A DNA stretch of 64,000 nucleotides from JAJPKK01 sp963787675. Lineage in GTDB: Bacteria; Pseudomonadota; Alphaproteobacteria; Rhizobiales; Xanthobacteraceae. Shown here piece by piece: positions 32,927 through 41,819 of this stretch. Both the position numbers and the translations under genes were made by a program. Under the pieces are notes generated by a model, which saw only the letters and a list, made by a program, of their open reading frames with translations, was not told where the DNA came from and ran no database searches. The DNA is taken from contig CAWBDV010000010.1 of NCBI GenBank assembly GCA_963787675.1, positions 248,001 through 312,000 on the forward strand. The letters are read 5' to 3'. Position 1 is the first letter of the stretch. Each line of letters starts with the position of its first letter.

Positions 32927-34915
32927 TTACATAACGCCCAGGGCTGGGCGCAGCAGCTCGTCCACGCGCGCTGCGGAAAAATTGGCGGCGACATAATCAA
33001 GCGCTGCCGTCCGGCAGGACTCGTTTGTCTTTTTTTGATCGTGGAGGCGTTGAATGATGGCGGCGATCGCCGCGGCGTTCTCGCCGATGCAGTCGCGCAA
33101 GGGCTGCGGCAGGTCGAGGCCTTCGGCGGCGATTGGCGTACAGGCGCAAGGCAGACCCGCCGCGAGGCTCTCGATCACCTTGCCCTTGATGCCGGCGCCG
33201 AAGCTCAGCGGCGCAACCGTCAGCCGAACGCGCTCGAATATCTCGGCGAGATCGTCGACGTGGCCGACTGCGACAACGCCATTGCCGCACAGCCGCAACA
33301 GTGCCTCCGGCATCTCGCTGCCGACCAGCAGGCACTCAATATCCGGACTTTGCTTACGCACCAGCGGCATGATCTCGCTGATCAGCCAGCGCGCCGCGTC
33401 CTGGTTCGGCGCGTGGCCGAACCCGCCGATGAAAGCGAGCCCACGCCGCCGTGCAAACGGCGTCGCGACGGGCTTGGTGCTGATCGACCACGGCACGATG
33501 TGGACGTTGACCCCGCGCACCTCCTTGCGCAGTACGTCCGCCTCAAAACGCGAATGGGTGATGACCGCGTCGGCGGTCGCGGCCGCGACGCACTCCAACA
33601 GTCGCACGCGATTGCTCAACGCTGTCAGTTCCGGACGGTCTTCGGCGGCGGCCTGACGGGCATAGCGGAGGTGATGCAGGTCCGCGACGCTGTAGATGAC
33701 GCGCCCTCTCGGAAAATAATGCCGGGCAAGCGCAAGATATTTCGACGCGTTCGAGATGCGATGCAAGTAGACGAGATCGAACGTGTGAGCCTGGCGACGC
33801 AGCACGTCCTCGACCGATCCGTAGACCGGCGGCCGGGCGCATCTCATTCCCATGGCTTCGAGAAGCCCCACCGCGCTCGCGTCGGGCGTCGGTTCGCCGG
33901 CGGCCGCGAACGTCACCTCATAGCCGAGCCGCTGCAGCGACTGCATATGCGCCAATACGGCATTCGACCCGGCATCGCGGTCGGCCTTCGGCGTACGGTC
34001 GTCGATCACGAGCGCGCGCCGTTGCAGTTGCGGCGCGCCGTCGGCCGCGGCATCGGGCGTTGCCGTGCCATCGCTCGCGCCACTTTGGCGCCAGCGGCGA
34101 AGCTCGTGCTCCTTGTTCCTGCGCTCGGCTCGCGTGCTGTGCCGGTCGGCGAGTTGCTGTTTCAGACTGTCGAGGCGCTCCGCGAGGAAGTCGATGGTGT
34201 GCGCAATCTCGCTCTCGTCCTCGATCTGACCGAGCAACCACGCCACATATTCTTTTTCCGCGGCACCGAACGTTCGCGCCGGCTCGAGCGTCACCGGCGA
34301 GCCGGGCATTTCCGCAGCATCAAGCTCGCGAAAAATGCGGATGACGTGGCGCTCCAGCGGTGGCAGCGGCCGCGGAAACGTCAACTCGAAGGCGTGGCGG
34401 CCGCCGCCGATCGCGGCCTGCTCAAGATCTTCGCGATAACGGTTGGCGAGAATCCGCGCCACCAGCTGGTCGTTGTCGGTCACGATAAGGCTGAGCGGCT
34501 CGTCGGGTCGGGTGGTGTCCTGCACCCAGCCGGAGATCAGCCGCCAGCCGACGAGATCGATGTTGCCGCGCAGCTCGTCTGCGGACTTTGTCTGGGCGCC
34601 CGCTGCCTGGAGTGGTTCGAGGGTCACCGGGGAACCTGTCAGCTCCATGCCATCGAACTCGCGGCACACGCGGATGACATGCCGCATCGACGGCGACAGC
34701 GGACGGGGAAATTCAATTTCAAACGAATGGCGGCCGCTGCCGATCGCCGCCTGCTCCAAGTCCTCGCGATAGCGATCGGCGGGCATGCGAATAACGGGCT
34801 GGTCGTTGTCGGTGACGATTAACCCGACCGGCTCTTCGGGGTTCGAAGTATCCTGAGCCCACCCCGAAATCAGGCGCCAGCTCACCAGATCAACGTTCCC
34901 CCGAAGCATGCCCAT
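32927..34915 (-). CDS. GT4-type glycosyltransferase with two N-terminal tandem modules
   Basis: 662 residues. Residues about 5 to 95 and 113 to 205 are two copies of one module (RGNIDLVGWRLISGW.QDT, LIVTDNDQ, YREDLEQAAIG.GRH.FE, FPRPL), then a helical linker (about 220 to 275). Residues about 300 to 655 form a GT-B glycosyltransferase: GSNAVLAHMQSLQRLGYEVT, VITHSRFEADVLRK, FIGGFGHAPNQDAARWL, and FGAGIKGKVIESLAAGLPC for nucleotide-sugar binding. The acceptor is unknown; the modules may bind a carbohydrate or partner. Single gene with its own upstream region. Confidence 0.82.
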   Translation of the reverse strand: MGMLRGNVDLVSWRLISGWAQDTSNPEEPVGLIVTDNDQPVIRMPADRYREDLEQAAIGSGRHSFEIEFPRPLSPSMRHVIRVCREFDGMELTGSPVTLEPLQAAGAQTKSADELRGNIDLVGWRLISGWVQDTTRPDEPLSLIVTDNDQLVARILANRYREDLEQAAIGGGRHAFELTFPRPLPPLERHVIRIFRELDAAEMPGSPVTLEPARTFGAAEKEYVAWLLGQIEDESEIAHTIDFLAERLDSLKQQLADRHSTRAERRNKEHELRRWRQSGASDGTATPDAAADGAPQLQRRALVIDDRTPKADRDAGSNAVLAHMQSLQRLGYEVTFAAAGEPTPDASAVGLLEAMGMRCARPPVYGSVEDVLRRQAHTFDLVYLHRISNASKYLALARHYFPRGRVIYSVADLHHLRYARQAAAEDRPELTALSNRVRLLECVAAATADAVITHSRFEADVLRKEVRGVNVHIVPWSISTKPVATPFARRRGLAFIGGFGHAPNQDAARWLISEIMPLVRKQSPDIECLLVGSEMPEALLRLCGNGVVAVGHVDDLAEIFERVRLTVAPLSFGAGIKGKVIESLAAGLPCACTPIAAEGLDLPQPLRDCIGENAAAIAAIIQRLHDQKKTNESCRTAALDYVAANFSAARVDELLRPALGVM

Positions 34916-35044
34916 AAAGGCCGGTCCACCTGCAAAGATAACTCCGGTAATATAATAATGTTACGAAGGGAAGGTGTCCTGGATGAGCCACTGAGAATGA
35001 TTAATCGAGAAACCTCCGCAGTATCGACCGCGGACACGAGACCG

Positions 35045-35315
35045 GCTGGCGACGCGAAATTCGGCGGGGTGTTCGACGAGGTTGATCTTGGTGTCGATGA
35101 CGCTCGGAAGAAGGACCATGTGATCGGGCAGCTTGTGCTTGCGCAAGGCCGCGTATTCGTGCTGGCGGCGCGCGTTGGCGAATTCCATGCTCAAGCCGCC
35201 GACGTTCGCCTGATAGAGCGCGTGTAACAAAGGCTCAGGCGCGATGTCGCAGATGTGGGGGCCTTCCCAATTGCCCCAGCAGACGTGAAGCCGCACGCGG
35301 TCGCATATCGCAGAT
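35045..35315 (-). pseudogene. Fragment of cobalamin-independent methionine synthase-like protein (MetE C-terminal family)
   Basis: In one frame it reads VRLHVCWGNWEGPHICDIAP, then GLSMEFANARRQHEYAALRK, LLPSVIDTKINLVEHP, the conserved core of MetE-type methyltransferases (HxCxGN, E.ANxRHEHE, GVID...N.VE). Sequence on both sides is unrelated and the protein would lack most of its barrel. A remnant, next to the aroma of other broken sulfur-amino-acid genes in the window. Confidence 0.75.
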
Positions 35316-35458
35316 AAGTGTTTGTTTTGTAGGAACAAATGGATAGAATGATAACAATTGAACATCCGTGACGGCGTTCGTGTATAAGTCCCGCCAAATT
35401 GCGGATTTAGGCGGCGCCGCGATGACGTGCGCTGCCGTCCCACTCAGGAGTAGAGCGT

Positions 35459-36847
35459 ATGGCGGAGCGTTGGACGCCGGAGAGCTGGCGCAGCAAGCGT
35501 GTTCAGCAGGTGCCGGACTATCCGGACCAAGCGGCGTTGGCCGAAGTGGAGAAGCAACTCGCAAGCTTCCCGCCGCTCGTTTTTGCCGGCGAGGCGCGCA
35601 ATCTGACGAAGCAGCTTGCGCGCGTCGCGAGCGGCGAAGCGTTTCTGCTGCACGGCGGCGATTGCGCCGAGAGCTTTGCCGAGCACGGCGCCAACAACAT
35701 CCGCGACTTCTTCCGCGTGTTCCTGCAAATGGCGGTGGTGCTGACCTACGCGGCGGCGCTTCCGGTGGTGAAGATCGGCCGCATCGCCGGCCAGTTCGCG
35801 AAGCCGCGCACCTCGCCGACCGAGAAGCGCGGCGGCGTCGAGCTGCCGAGCTATCGCGGCGACATCATCAACGGTAACGATTTCACCGCGGCGGCGCGCA
35901 CGGCCGATCCGCGGCGCCAGATCGAGGCTTATCGCCAGTCGGCGGCGACGCTCAACCTGCTGCGCGCCTTCGCCCAGGGCGGCTACGCCAATCTCGCGAG
36001 CGTGCACCAGTGGATGCTCGGCTTCGTCAAGGACTCGCCGCAGTCGCGGCGTTACACAGAGCTTGCCGACCGCATCTCCGAGACGCTCGGTTTCATGCGG
36101 GCGATCGGGCTCGACCTCGAAAGCCATCCGGAGCTTCGCACCACCGACATCTACACGAGCCACGAGGCGTTGTTGCTCGGCTTCGAGCAGGCGATGACCC
36201 GCGTCGATTCGACGAGCGGCGACTGGTACTGCACCTCCGGCCACTTCCTGTGGATCGGCGACCGCACCCGCCAGTACGATCACGCCCATGTGGAGTTCTG
36301 CCGTGGCATCAAGAATCCGCTCGGCCTGAAGTGCGGACCGTCGTCGAAGCCCGACGATCTGTTGCGCCTGATCGACATCCTCAATCCCGATAATGCGCCG
36401 GGCCGCCTCACGCTGATCTGCCGCATGGGCGCCGACAAGGTCGGCGATCTGCTGCCGCCGCTGATCCGCGCCGTCGAGCGAGAGAAGCGCGTCGCGGTGT
36501 GGTCGTGCGACCCGATGCACGGCAACACCATTTCGTCGGCGTCGGGCTACAAGACGCGGCCGTTCGACCGCATCCTCTCCGAGGTGAAGTCGTTCTTCTT
36601 GATCCATGCCGCGGAAGGCACCCATGCCGGCGGCGTCCATCTCGAGATGACGGGCAAGGACGTGACCGAATGCACCGGCGGCGCTCGTGCCATCAGCGAC
36701 GAGGATTTGAACGACCGCTATCACACCTTCTGCGATCCGCGGCTCAACGCCGAGCAGTCGATCGAGCTCGCATTCCTCGTGGCGGAGCTACTTAAGAAAG
36801 AACGCCTCGGTCGCGGCCAGCCCCTCCCTGCGGTGGCGGGGCTGTAG
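35459..36847 (+). CDS. 3-deoxy-7-phosphoheptulonate synthase, class II
   Basis: First enzyme of the shikimate pathway, joining PEP and erythrose 4-phosphate. 462 residues, plant-like class II: WTPESWRSKRVQQVPDYPD at the start, FLLHGGDCAESF, KIGRIAGQFAKPRT, YTSHEALLLGFEQA, and VWSCDPMHGNT with metal ligands in HPE/GIHLE-like positions (GVHLEMTGKDVTEC). ATG 35459 has CAGGAG ahead. Complete and single-gene. Confidence 0.96.
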   Translation: MAERWTPESWRSKRVQQVPDYPDQAALAEVEKQLASFPPLVFAGEARNLTKQLARVASGEAFLLHGGDCAESFAEHGANNIRDFFRVFLQMAVVLTYAAALPVVKIGRIAGQFAKPRTSPTEKRGGVELPSYRGDIINGNDFTAAARTADPRRQIEAYRQSAATLNLLRAFAQGGYANLASVHQWMLGFVKDSPQSRRYTELADRISETLGFMRAIGLDLESHPELRTTDIYTSHEALLLGFEQAMTRVDSTSGDWYCTSGHFLWIGDRTRQYDHAHVEFCRGIKNPLGLKCGPSSKPDDLLRLIDILNPDNAPGRLTLICRMGADKVGDLLPPLIRAVEREKRVAVWSCDPMHGNTISSASGYKTRPFDRILSEVKSFFLIHAAEGTHAGGVHLEMTGKDVTECTGGARAISDEDLNDRYHTFCDPRLNAEQSIELAFLVAELLKKERLGRGQPLPAVAGL

Positions 36848-36867
36848 ACGCGCGAACATCTGATTAG

Positions 36868-36973
36868 TCATTCCGGGGGCGAGCGCAGCTCGGCAGCCCG
36901 GAATCCATACTCCTCGGGTCAGTGGTCATGGATTCCGGGCTCGCCTGCGCTGCGCTTCGGCGCCCCGGAATGA
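36868..36973. repeat. Palindromic repeat, ATTCCGGG...CCCGGAAT type
   Basis: Outer arms TCATTCCGGGGG and GCCCCGGAATGA and inner arms CCCGGAATCCAT and ATGGATTCCGGG make a two-layered inverted repeat of about 106 bases. This type is abundant between genes in Bradyrhizobium relatives. Here it lies after the DAHP synthase. Confidence 0.8.
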
Positions 36974-37022
36974 CCGCACGGGCGTTAACGGCAGCGTGAA
37001 GGGTAGGGCGAGGATCACGAAC

Positions 37023-37985
37023 ATGCCGCGCCTCATCAAACTCGCCACCTTCGTCACGATACTTGCCGCCGCTCTGGCGCCCCCTCCCGCCGCGGCCGCC
37101 GATCAGTTCAAGCTCGCCATCGGCCAGGCGGGCCTGTGGGATTCTTCCTTTGCCGAAATCGGCCAGCAGGTCGGCATTTTCGAGAAGCACGGGATTGCGC
37201 TGGAGGTCTTCTACACCTCGGGCGGCGGTGAAACGCAGCAGGCGGTGATTTCCGGCAGCGCGGATATCGGCGTTTCGACAGGAACGCTCGGCGTGCTTGG
37301 CGCCTATATTAAGGGCGCCCCGATCCGCATCATTGCCGGCGAAGCGACCGGTACCGCCGAGTATTATTTCGTGCTCGCGGAATCGCGGGTGCGGACGATG
37401 CGCGACATCACGCCGGCGATGACTTTTGCGTATTCGACCAACGGCTCAGGAACGCACATCATCGCGCTGCGCTTCCTCAAAGCTTATGGGATCGCGCCTA
37501 GGCTGGTCGCGACCGGCAGCGTGCCCGCGACCTTCACCCAGGTGATGTCGCGCCAGATCGACGTCGGCTTCTCGACGCCCCCGTTGGGCCTCGATGCGGT
37601 CGATCAGCACAAGATCAGGATCATTGCGCGCGCGAACGATCTGCCGAGCGTGCGCCAACAGACCGTGCGCACGATCATCGCCAACGCGACGGACTTAGCG
37701 CGGCGGCGCGATGCCTATGCGCGCTTCATCGCCGCCTACAAAGAAACCATCGACTGGATGTACGCCGACCCGCGCGCGATCGAAGCCTATGCCCGCTACG
37801 CCCAGATCACGCCCGCGACGGCACAGCGGGTGCGCGACGAATTCTATCCGAAGTCGATGCTGCAGCTCGAGGAGGTGCAGGCGATCGACGAGTTGATGGA
37901 AGACGCCGTCGCCTTCAAATATATCCCGCGGCGCCTCGACGCGAACCAACTCGCGGAATTGTTGCAACTCGCGCGCGGACGCTGA
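37023..37985 (+). CDS. ABC transporter substrate-binding protein, NitT/TauT type
   Basis: 320 residues from ATG 37023 (GAGGATCACGAAC ahead). Signal peptide to about residue 26 (AAA before DQFKL). The fold is SsuA/NMT1-like: FAEIGQQVGIFEKHGIALEVFYTSGGGE, GSADIGVSTGTLGVLGAYI, FAYSTNGSGTHIIALRFL, QIDVGFSTPP. No permease or ATPase gene stands next to it, so its partners are elsewhere. Likely binds an anionic organic or sulfonate-like compound; ligand unknown. Confidence 0.88.
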   Translation: MPRLIKLATFVTILAAALAPPPAAAADQFKLAIGQAGLWDSSFAEIGQQVGIFEKHGIALEVFYTSGGGETQQAVISGSADIGVSTGTLGVLGAYIKGAPIRIIAGEATGTAEYYFVLAESRVRTMRDITPAMTFAYSTNGSGTHIIALRFLKAYGIAPRLVATGSVPATFTQVMSRQIDVGFSTPPLGLDAVDQHKIRIIARANDLPSVRQQTVRTIIANATDLARRRDAYARFIAAYKETIDWMYADPRAIEAYARYAQITPATAQRVRDEFYPKSMLQLEEVQAIDELMEDAVAFKYIPRRLDANQLAELLQLARGR

Positions 37986-38026
37986 GTTTTTCTGCCGATC
38001 TTTTCAATGCGCCCCGGCAACGGCGC

Positions 38027-38206
38027 CTATTTCGGCCGGGGAGGGTCGTCGAAGCCGGCCTTCATTGCGAGCCACAGATCGCGCAGTTCGGCAATGTTGA
38101 CCTTGGGAAAAATGATGAGCTCCGCGGGCGCCGCCGTGCGAGGTTGATCGGGCGAAGCGGCAGCCGCGCGATGTTGCGAGCGTTCGAAAGCGACGATCGT
38201 TCCCAC
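38027..38206 (-). CDS. Small hypothetical protein, GTG start
   Basis: 59 residues starting GTG at 38206 (MGTIVAFERSQHRAAAAS) with a well-formed second half (AELIIFPKVNIAELRDLWLA then MKAGFDDPPRPK). Overlapping frames are Arg-rich nonsense, whereas this one has a natural hydrophobic and charged pattern, so I prefer it. No ribosome site stands out. Not recognised. Confidence 0.5.
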   Translation of the reverse strand: MGTIVAFERSQHRAAAASPDQPRTAAPAELIIFPKVNIAELRDLWLAMKAGFDDPPRPK

Positions 38207-38358
38207 GGGTTATGCGATCCAAGTTGGCGCTCCGCGCGCCATAACAACGATCCATTCCGAATCGTTAACGCCGCATTAAGTCAGTGCGGACGCAGACCTC
38301 GTTTACCTTTGTAAAGAAATGGTTAACATGACGTGGTTTGGCCACGGAGTGTCCTCCC

Positions 38359-39255
38359 ATGAGGGCGACCGATCCCGCAGCCGCGATGCTCGCGCTCAAT
38401 CCTTGGCTGCCTTCATGGGCAGCCGGGACGAGCCTGTGGCCGCTCGCCGGCAGCAGCGAAGAAGCGGTGATCGTCGCGCGGCGCAGGCAGGCGACCGCGC
38501 AGCGTCTCGCCGGCGGCGCGGGCGTCTGGAACGGATGGGCGAACGGCATGGTCTCGCTGGTGCGTGCGGCCGCGGCCAGCCCCGGCGTGTTGCGGGCGTG
38601 GCGCGAACTTGCCGCCGCCGATTTCAGCGGCGCGATCTTCGAAGATGAATTCGACTGCGCCGCCTTGATGTTTCCCGGCGCCGTCACCTTCGCGGGTGCG
38701 AGTTTCACGGCGGTTGTCCAGGGCACGGGTTTCCCCGATCGGGCTGATTTCAGCCGCTGCGCGTTCGGGCGCGAAGCGTTCTTTGAGAACTGCGAGTTCT
38801 CGGGGCCGGCGGTCTTTGCCGGCGCGACCTTCAACGGCGAAGCGCGCTTCACCTATTCGCGTTTCCATGCCGCCGCCGATTTCACCAACACGCGGTTTCG
38901 CAAAGCGGCCTGGTTTCGCTACGGGAATTTCGCGGGGGCGGCGCGTTTTTCCGGCGCAATGTTCGCGCGGGACGTCGGACTCGGCAGCTGCAGCTTCAGC
39001 GCTGAGAGCGATTTTGCCGATGTCCATTTCGTGGACACCGTCAGCTTTGAGGACACCGCGTTTCGAGGTCCGACGCGCTTCGATGCGGCGCGCTTCGAAG
39101 GCAAGGCGATGTTCGCGCGGGCGCAATTCGACGCGCCCGTGAGTTTCGCCGGCACGCGGTTTGGTGCCGGAATTGATTTCACCAACATCAAGATCGGCGC
39201 GGCGGCGACGGCGGTGCGCGATCAGATCGACCAACTGCGCCAGCGCACCGGCTGA
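38359..39255 (+). CDS. Pentapeptide-repeat protein
   Basis: 298 residues. After a helical N-terminal region (about 1 to 85) the protein has some fifteen consecutive A(D/N)F-type pentapeptides (DFSGAIF, DFSRCAF, FAGATF, ARFSGAMF, DFADVHF, SFEDTAF, TRFDAARF) which stack into a right-handed beta helix. Some such proteins mimic DNA, others scaffold; function here unknown. No signal peptide. ATG 38359 preferred over a TTG 21 bases upstream. Confidence 0.85.
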   Translation: MRATDPAAAMLALNPWLPSWAAGTSLWPLAGSSEEAVIVARRRQATAQRLAGGAGVWNGWANGMVSLVRAAAASPGVLRAWRELAAADFSGAIFEDEFDCAALMFPGAVTFAGASFTAVVQGTGFPDRADFSRCAFGREAFFENCEFSGPAVFAGATFNGEARFTYSRFHAAADFTNTRFRKAAWFRYGNFAGAARFSGAMFARDVGLGSCSFSAESDFADVHFVDTVSFEDTAFRGPTRFDAARFEGKAMFARAQFDAPVSFAGTRFGAGIDFTNIKIGAAATAVRDQIDQLRQRTG

Positions 39256-39314
39256 CGCCGCTTGTAACGCGACGTCTCTCCGCACCCGCGCGGCCACGCA
39301 GTGGGTGCTGTCCT

Positions 39315-39328
39315 TTGACCTGCATCAA
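39315..39328. promoter_or_regulatory. Near-consensus FNR/FixK box
   Basis: TTGACCTGCATCAA is one base off TTGAT-N4-ATCAA. It is 35 bases before the small gene at 39363, close for an activator site. Confidence 0.35.
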
Positions 39329-39362
39329 TGCCAATTAAATTTTGTCACGTGAAGCTTCCAGT

Positions 39363-39611
39363 ATGGGTTGGGAGCAGGTAGCAACCGCACCTTTCGACCG
39401 CGACCTCGAACTCGCGGTCATCAACTATTACGGCGTTCATGCCCTCGCGTTTGCATGCAGACGCATCCTCGGTGGATGGATCAAGGCGGAAACCAAGGAG
39501 CGGATTGATGTCCGGCCGACCCACTGGCGGGAGTGGACTGGGATGACGCTAGCCCTGCTGCTCGCCGGGAGGATCGTTCAGCTTGGCGAGCTTAGCCTGT
39601 TCTTCAGCTAG
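39363..39611 (+). CDS. Small hypothetical protein, GWE..ATAPFDRDLELAVI type
   Basis: 82 residues from ATG 39363. The first 60 (WEQVATAPFDRDLELAVI, ALAFACRRILGGWIKAET, IDVRPTHWREW) form a short conserved protein known from many Bradyrhizobium relatives as hypothetical; the last 20 are a hydrophobic tail not usual for it. Start TTG/ATG choices upstream add only seven residues. Confidence 0.6.
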   Translation: MGWEQVATAPFDRDLELAVINYYGVHALAFACRRILGGWIKAETKERIDVRPTHWREWTGMTLALLLAGRIVQLGELSLFFS

Positions 39612-39932
39612 CAGCCTCTCCAACGTTTGCCGCTTGGATGGGTCGGTTTCCCTCTCCAGCAGCGCCCGGAAGTGCTCGATATTGAGTTCGAGCCACGGTC
39701 TTGTCCATGGCGCACTTCTCCACTGCTACTAAGCTCGAAGCCTACACCCGCTGCCCGGAATTGGGAACCAGACTTAAGCACGACGCGGCTTCACACCGCC
39801 GCAGCGGTACGATCATGTTGGCGGCATCAGTGACGATGCAGGCGCCGTAACGGGGCGACGCGTTTTGCGGCCCGGATGGCGCCTTGGCTCTGCCGCATTG
39901 CCGCGCGGCTAGCGAGGCGCTAATTGACAGCC
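39612..39932. other. Gene-free stretch
   Basis: About 320 bases with only short unconvincing frames. The right end is the leader of nadE; no clear repeat or RNA is seen. Confidence 0.4.
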
Positions 39933-41675
39933 ATGAGCCCGCGCCCAGCCGATCGGCTTGCCCTGACCATTGCCCAGCTTAATCCCATTGTCGGGGACAT
40001 CGCCGGCAATGCCGACAAAGCGCGGCGCGCCCGCGCGCGTGCTGCTGCCGATGGGGCCGATCTTGTCATTTTGCCGGAATTGTTCATCTGCGGCTATCCG
40101 CCGGAGGATTTGGTCCTCAAACCGGCCCTTCAGGCGGCCTGCCGCAGCGCTGTCGAGGCGCTGGCCCGCGAAACGGCAGACGGCGGCCCGGCGATGCTGA
40201 TCGGCACGCCCTGGGTTGAAGAGGGCCGACTTTATAATGCCGTGGCGCTTCTCGATCAGGGCCGCGTTGCCGCGCTGCGCTTCAAGGTCGATCTGCCGAA
40301 TTACGGGGTTTTTGACGAAAAGCGAGTGTTTTCGCCGGGTCCGCTGCCGGGCCCGATCGGCTTTCGCGGCGTGCGCATCGGCGTGCCGATCTGCGAGGAC
40401 ATTTGGGGCCCTGAGCCGGTCGAATGTCTGAGCGAGACTGGCGGCGAGATCCTCCTGGTGCCGAATGGATCGCCCTATCGGCGCAACGTCATCGACGAGC
40501 GGCTCAGCGTCGCGGTCGCGCGCATCAAGGACGTCAAACTGCCGCTCGTCTACGTCAACCAGGTCGGCGGCCAGGACGAATTGGTGTTCGACGGCGCCTC
40601 CTTCGTCCTCGACACCGATCTGAAATTCGCGATGCAGCTTCCGGCGTTCCGCGAAGACATGGCGACCGTCGTGTTCACGCGCACCGCCGAAGGCTGGCGC
40701 GCGGCGCCGGGAACGACCTCGGCGCTCGAGTCAGGCGATGAGGCCGATTACGCCGCCTGCGTTCTTGGCTTGCGCGATTACGTCGACAAGAATCGATTTC
40801 CCGGCGTCGTGCTCGGGCTCTCCGGCGGCGTCGATTCCGCGCTGTGCGCGGCGATGGCGGTCGATGCGCTGGGGGCGGCGCGGGTGCGCTGCGTAATGCT
40901 GCCCTATCGCTTCACTTCGCAGGAATCGCTCGATGATGCCGCCGCGGCCGCGACTGCGCTCGGCATTCATTATGATGTCGTGCCGATCGCCCCCGCGATC
41001 GAGGGGCTGGAGGAAACGATCGCCCCGCTGATGGCGGGCCGCCCGCGCGATGTCACCGAGGAGAATTTGCAGGCCCGCGCGCGCGGCGTCATCCTGATGG
41101 CGATTTCGAACAAGTTCGGCCTGATGGTGGTAACCACCGGCAACAAGTCGGAAATGTCGGCGGGCTATGCGACGCTCTATGGCGACATGAATGGCGGCTT
41201 CAATCCGGTCAAGGACCTCTACAAGACCGAAATCTATCGCCTCGCGCGGCTGCGCAATGTGTGGCGGCCGGTCGGTGCGCTCGGGCCTGCCGGCCGCGTC
41301 ATTCCGGAGAACATCATCACGCGCGCACCGACCGCCGAATTGCGAGAGAACCAGACCGACCAGGATTCGCTGCCGCCCTACGAAATCCTCGACGCCGTGC
41401 TCGAGCGTCTCGTCGAGCGAGAGGAGCCCGTCGCCACGATCGTCGCGGCCGGCTACGATCGCGAGCTCGTGATGCGGATCGAGCGCCTACTCTATATCGC
41501 GGAATACAAGCGTCGGCAGGCCGCGCCCGGCGTCAAGGTCACGCTCAAGAATTTCGGCCGCGACCGGCGTTATCCGATCATCAATCGATTCCGCGATCCT
41601 GGCACCGAATCCACTCTGCCGCTCGCCGCGGCCGTCCGCGGCGGCGCGACGACCCGCGAAGCGGTGGATTTCTAG
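39933..41675 (+). CDS. nadE: Glutamine-dependent NAD+ synthase
   Basis: Last step of NAD formation. 580 residues from ATG 39933. The N-terminal nitrilase-type glutaminase has Glu in ILPELFICGYPPEDL, Lys in RFKVDLPNYGVFDEKR and Cys in GVPICEDIWGP. The C-terminal synthetase has the P-loop VVLGLSGGVDSALCAAMA and the TTGNKSEMSAGYATLYGDM block, complete to the GGATTREAVDF end. Core gene. Confidence 0.96.
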   Translation: MSPRPADRLALTIAQLNPIVGDIAGNADKARRARARAAADGADLVILPELFICGYPPEDLVLKPALQAACRSAVEALARETADGGPAMLIGTPWVEEGRLYNAVALLDQGRVAALRFKVDLPNYGVFDEKRVFSPGPLPGPIGFRGVRIGVPICEDIWGPEPVECLSETGGEILLVPNGSPYRRNVIDERLSVAVARIKDVKLPLVYVNQVGGQDELVFDGASFVLDTDLKFAMQLPAFREDMATVVFTRTAEGWRAAPGTTSALESGDEADYAACVLGLRDYVDKNRFPGVVLGLSGGVDSALCAAMAVDALGAARVRCVMLPYRFTSQESLDDAAAAATALGIHYDVVPIAPAIEGLEETIAPLMAGRPRDVTEENLQARARGVILMAISNKFGLMVVTTGNKSEMSAGYATLYGDMNGGFNPVKDLYKTEIYRLARLRNVWRPVGALGPAGRVIPENIITRAPTAELRENQTDQDSLPPYEILDAVLERLVEREEPVATIVAAGYDRELVMRIERLLYIAEYKRRQAAPGVKVTLKNFGRDRRYPIINRFRDPGTESTLPLAAAVRGGATTREAVDF

Positions 41676-41707
41676 CAAATGCCGGCTCGCGATTGCTGCG
41701 CCGCTTC

Positions 41708-41792
41708 GTAGCCCGGATGAGCGCAGCGATATCCGGGGCAGCGTCGCAACAGCACAACCGCTCCGGGATATCGCTGCGCTCATCCGGGCTAC
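41708..41792. repeat. Palindromic repeat, GTAGCCCGGATGAGCGCAGC type
   Basis: Arms of about 32 bases (GTAGCCCGGATGAGCGCAGC then GATATCCGGGG, and its inverted copy) around a short spacer. A typical rhizobial intergenic repeat; here it separates the convergent nadE and kdpE and could act as a two-way terminator. Confidence 0.85.
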
Positions 41793-41819
41793 GGCGCGCC
41801 ACAGCTCGGTGCGGTTCAA

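Noticed and set aside
32888..34822. 644-codon open frame on the plus strand opposite the glycosyltransferase
   Set aside because: It mirrors the minus-strand gene and has Arg/His-rich, domain-free content; GC-rich third positions keep antisense frames open.
35444..36724. 426-codon minus-strand frame opposite the DAHP synthase
   Set aside because: Antisense shadow of a complete class II enzyme; no domain.
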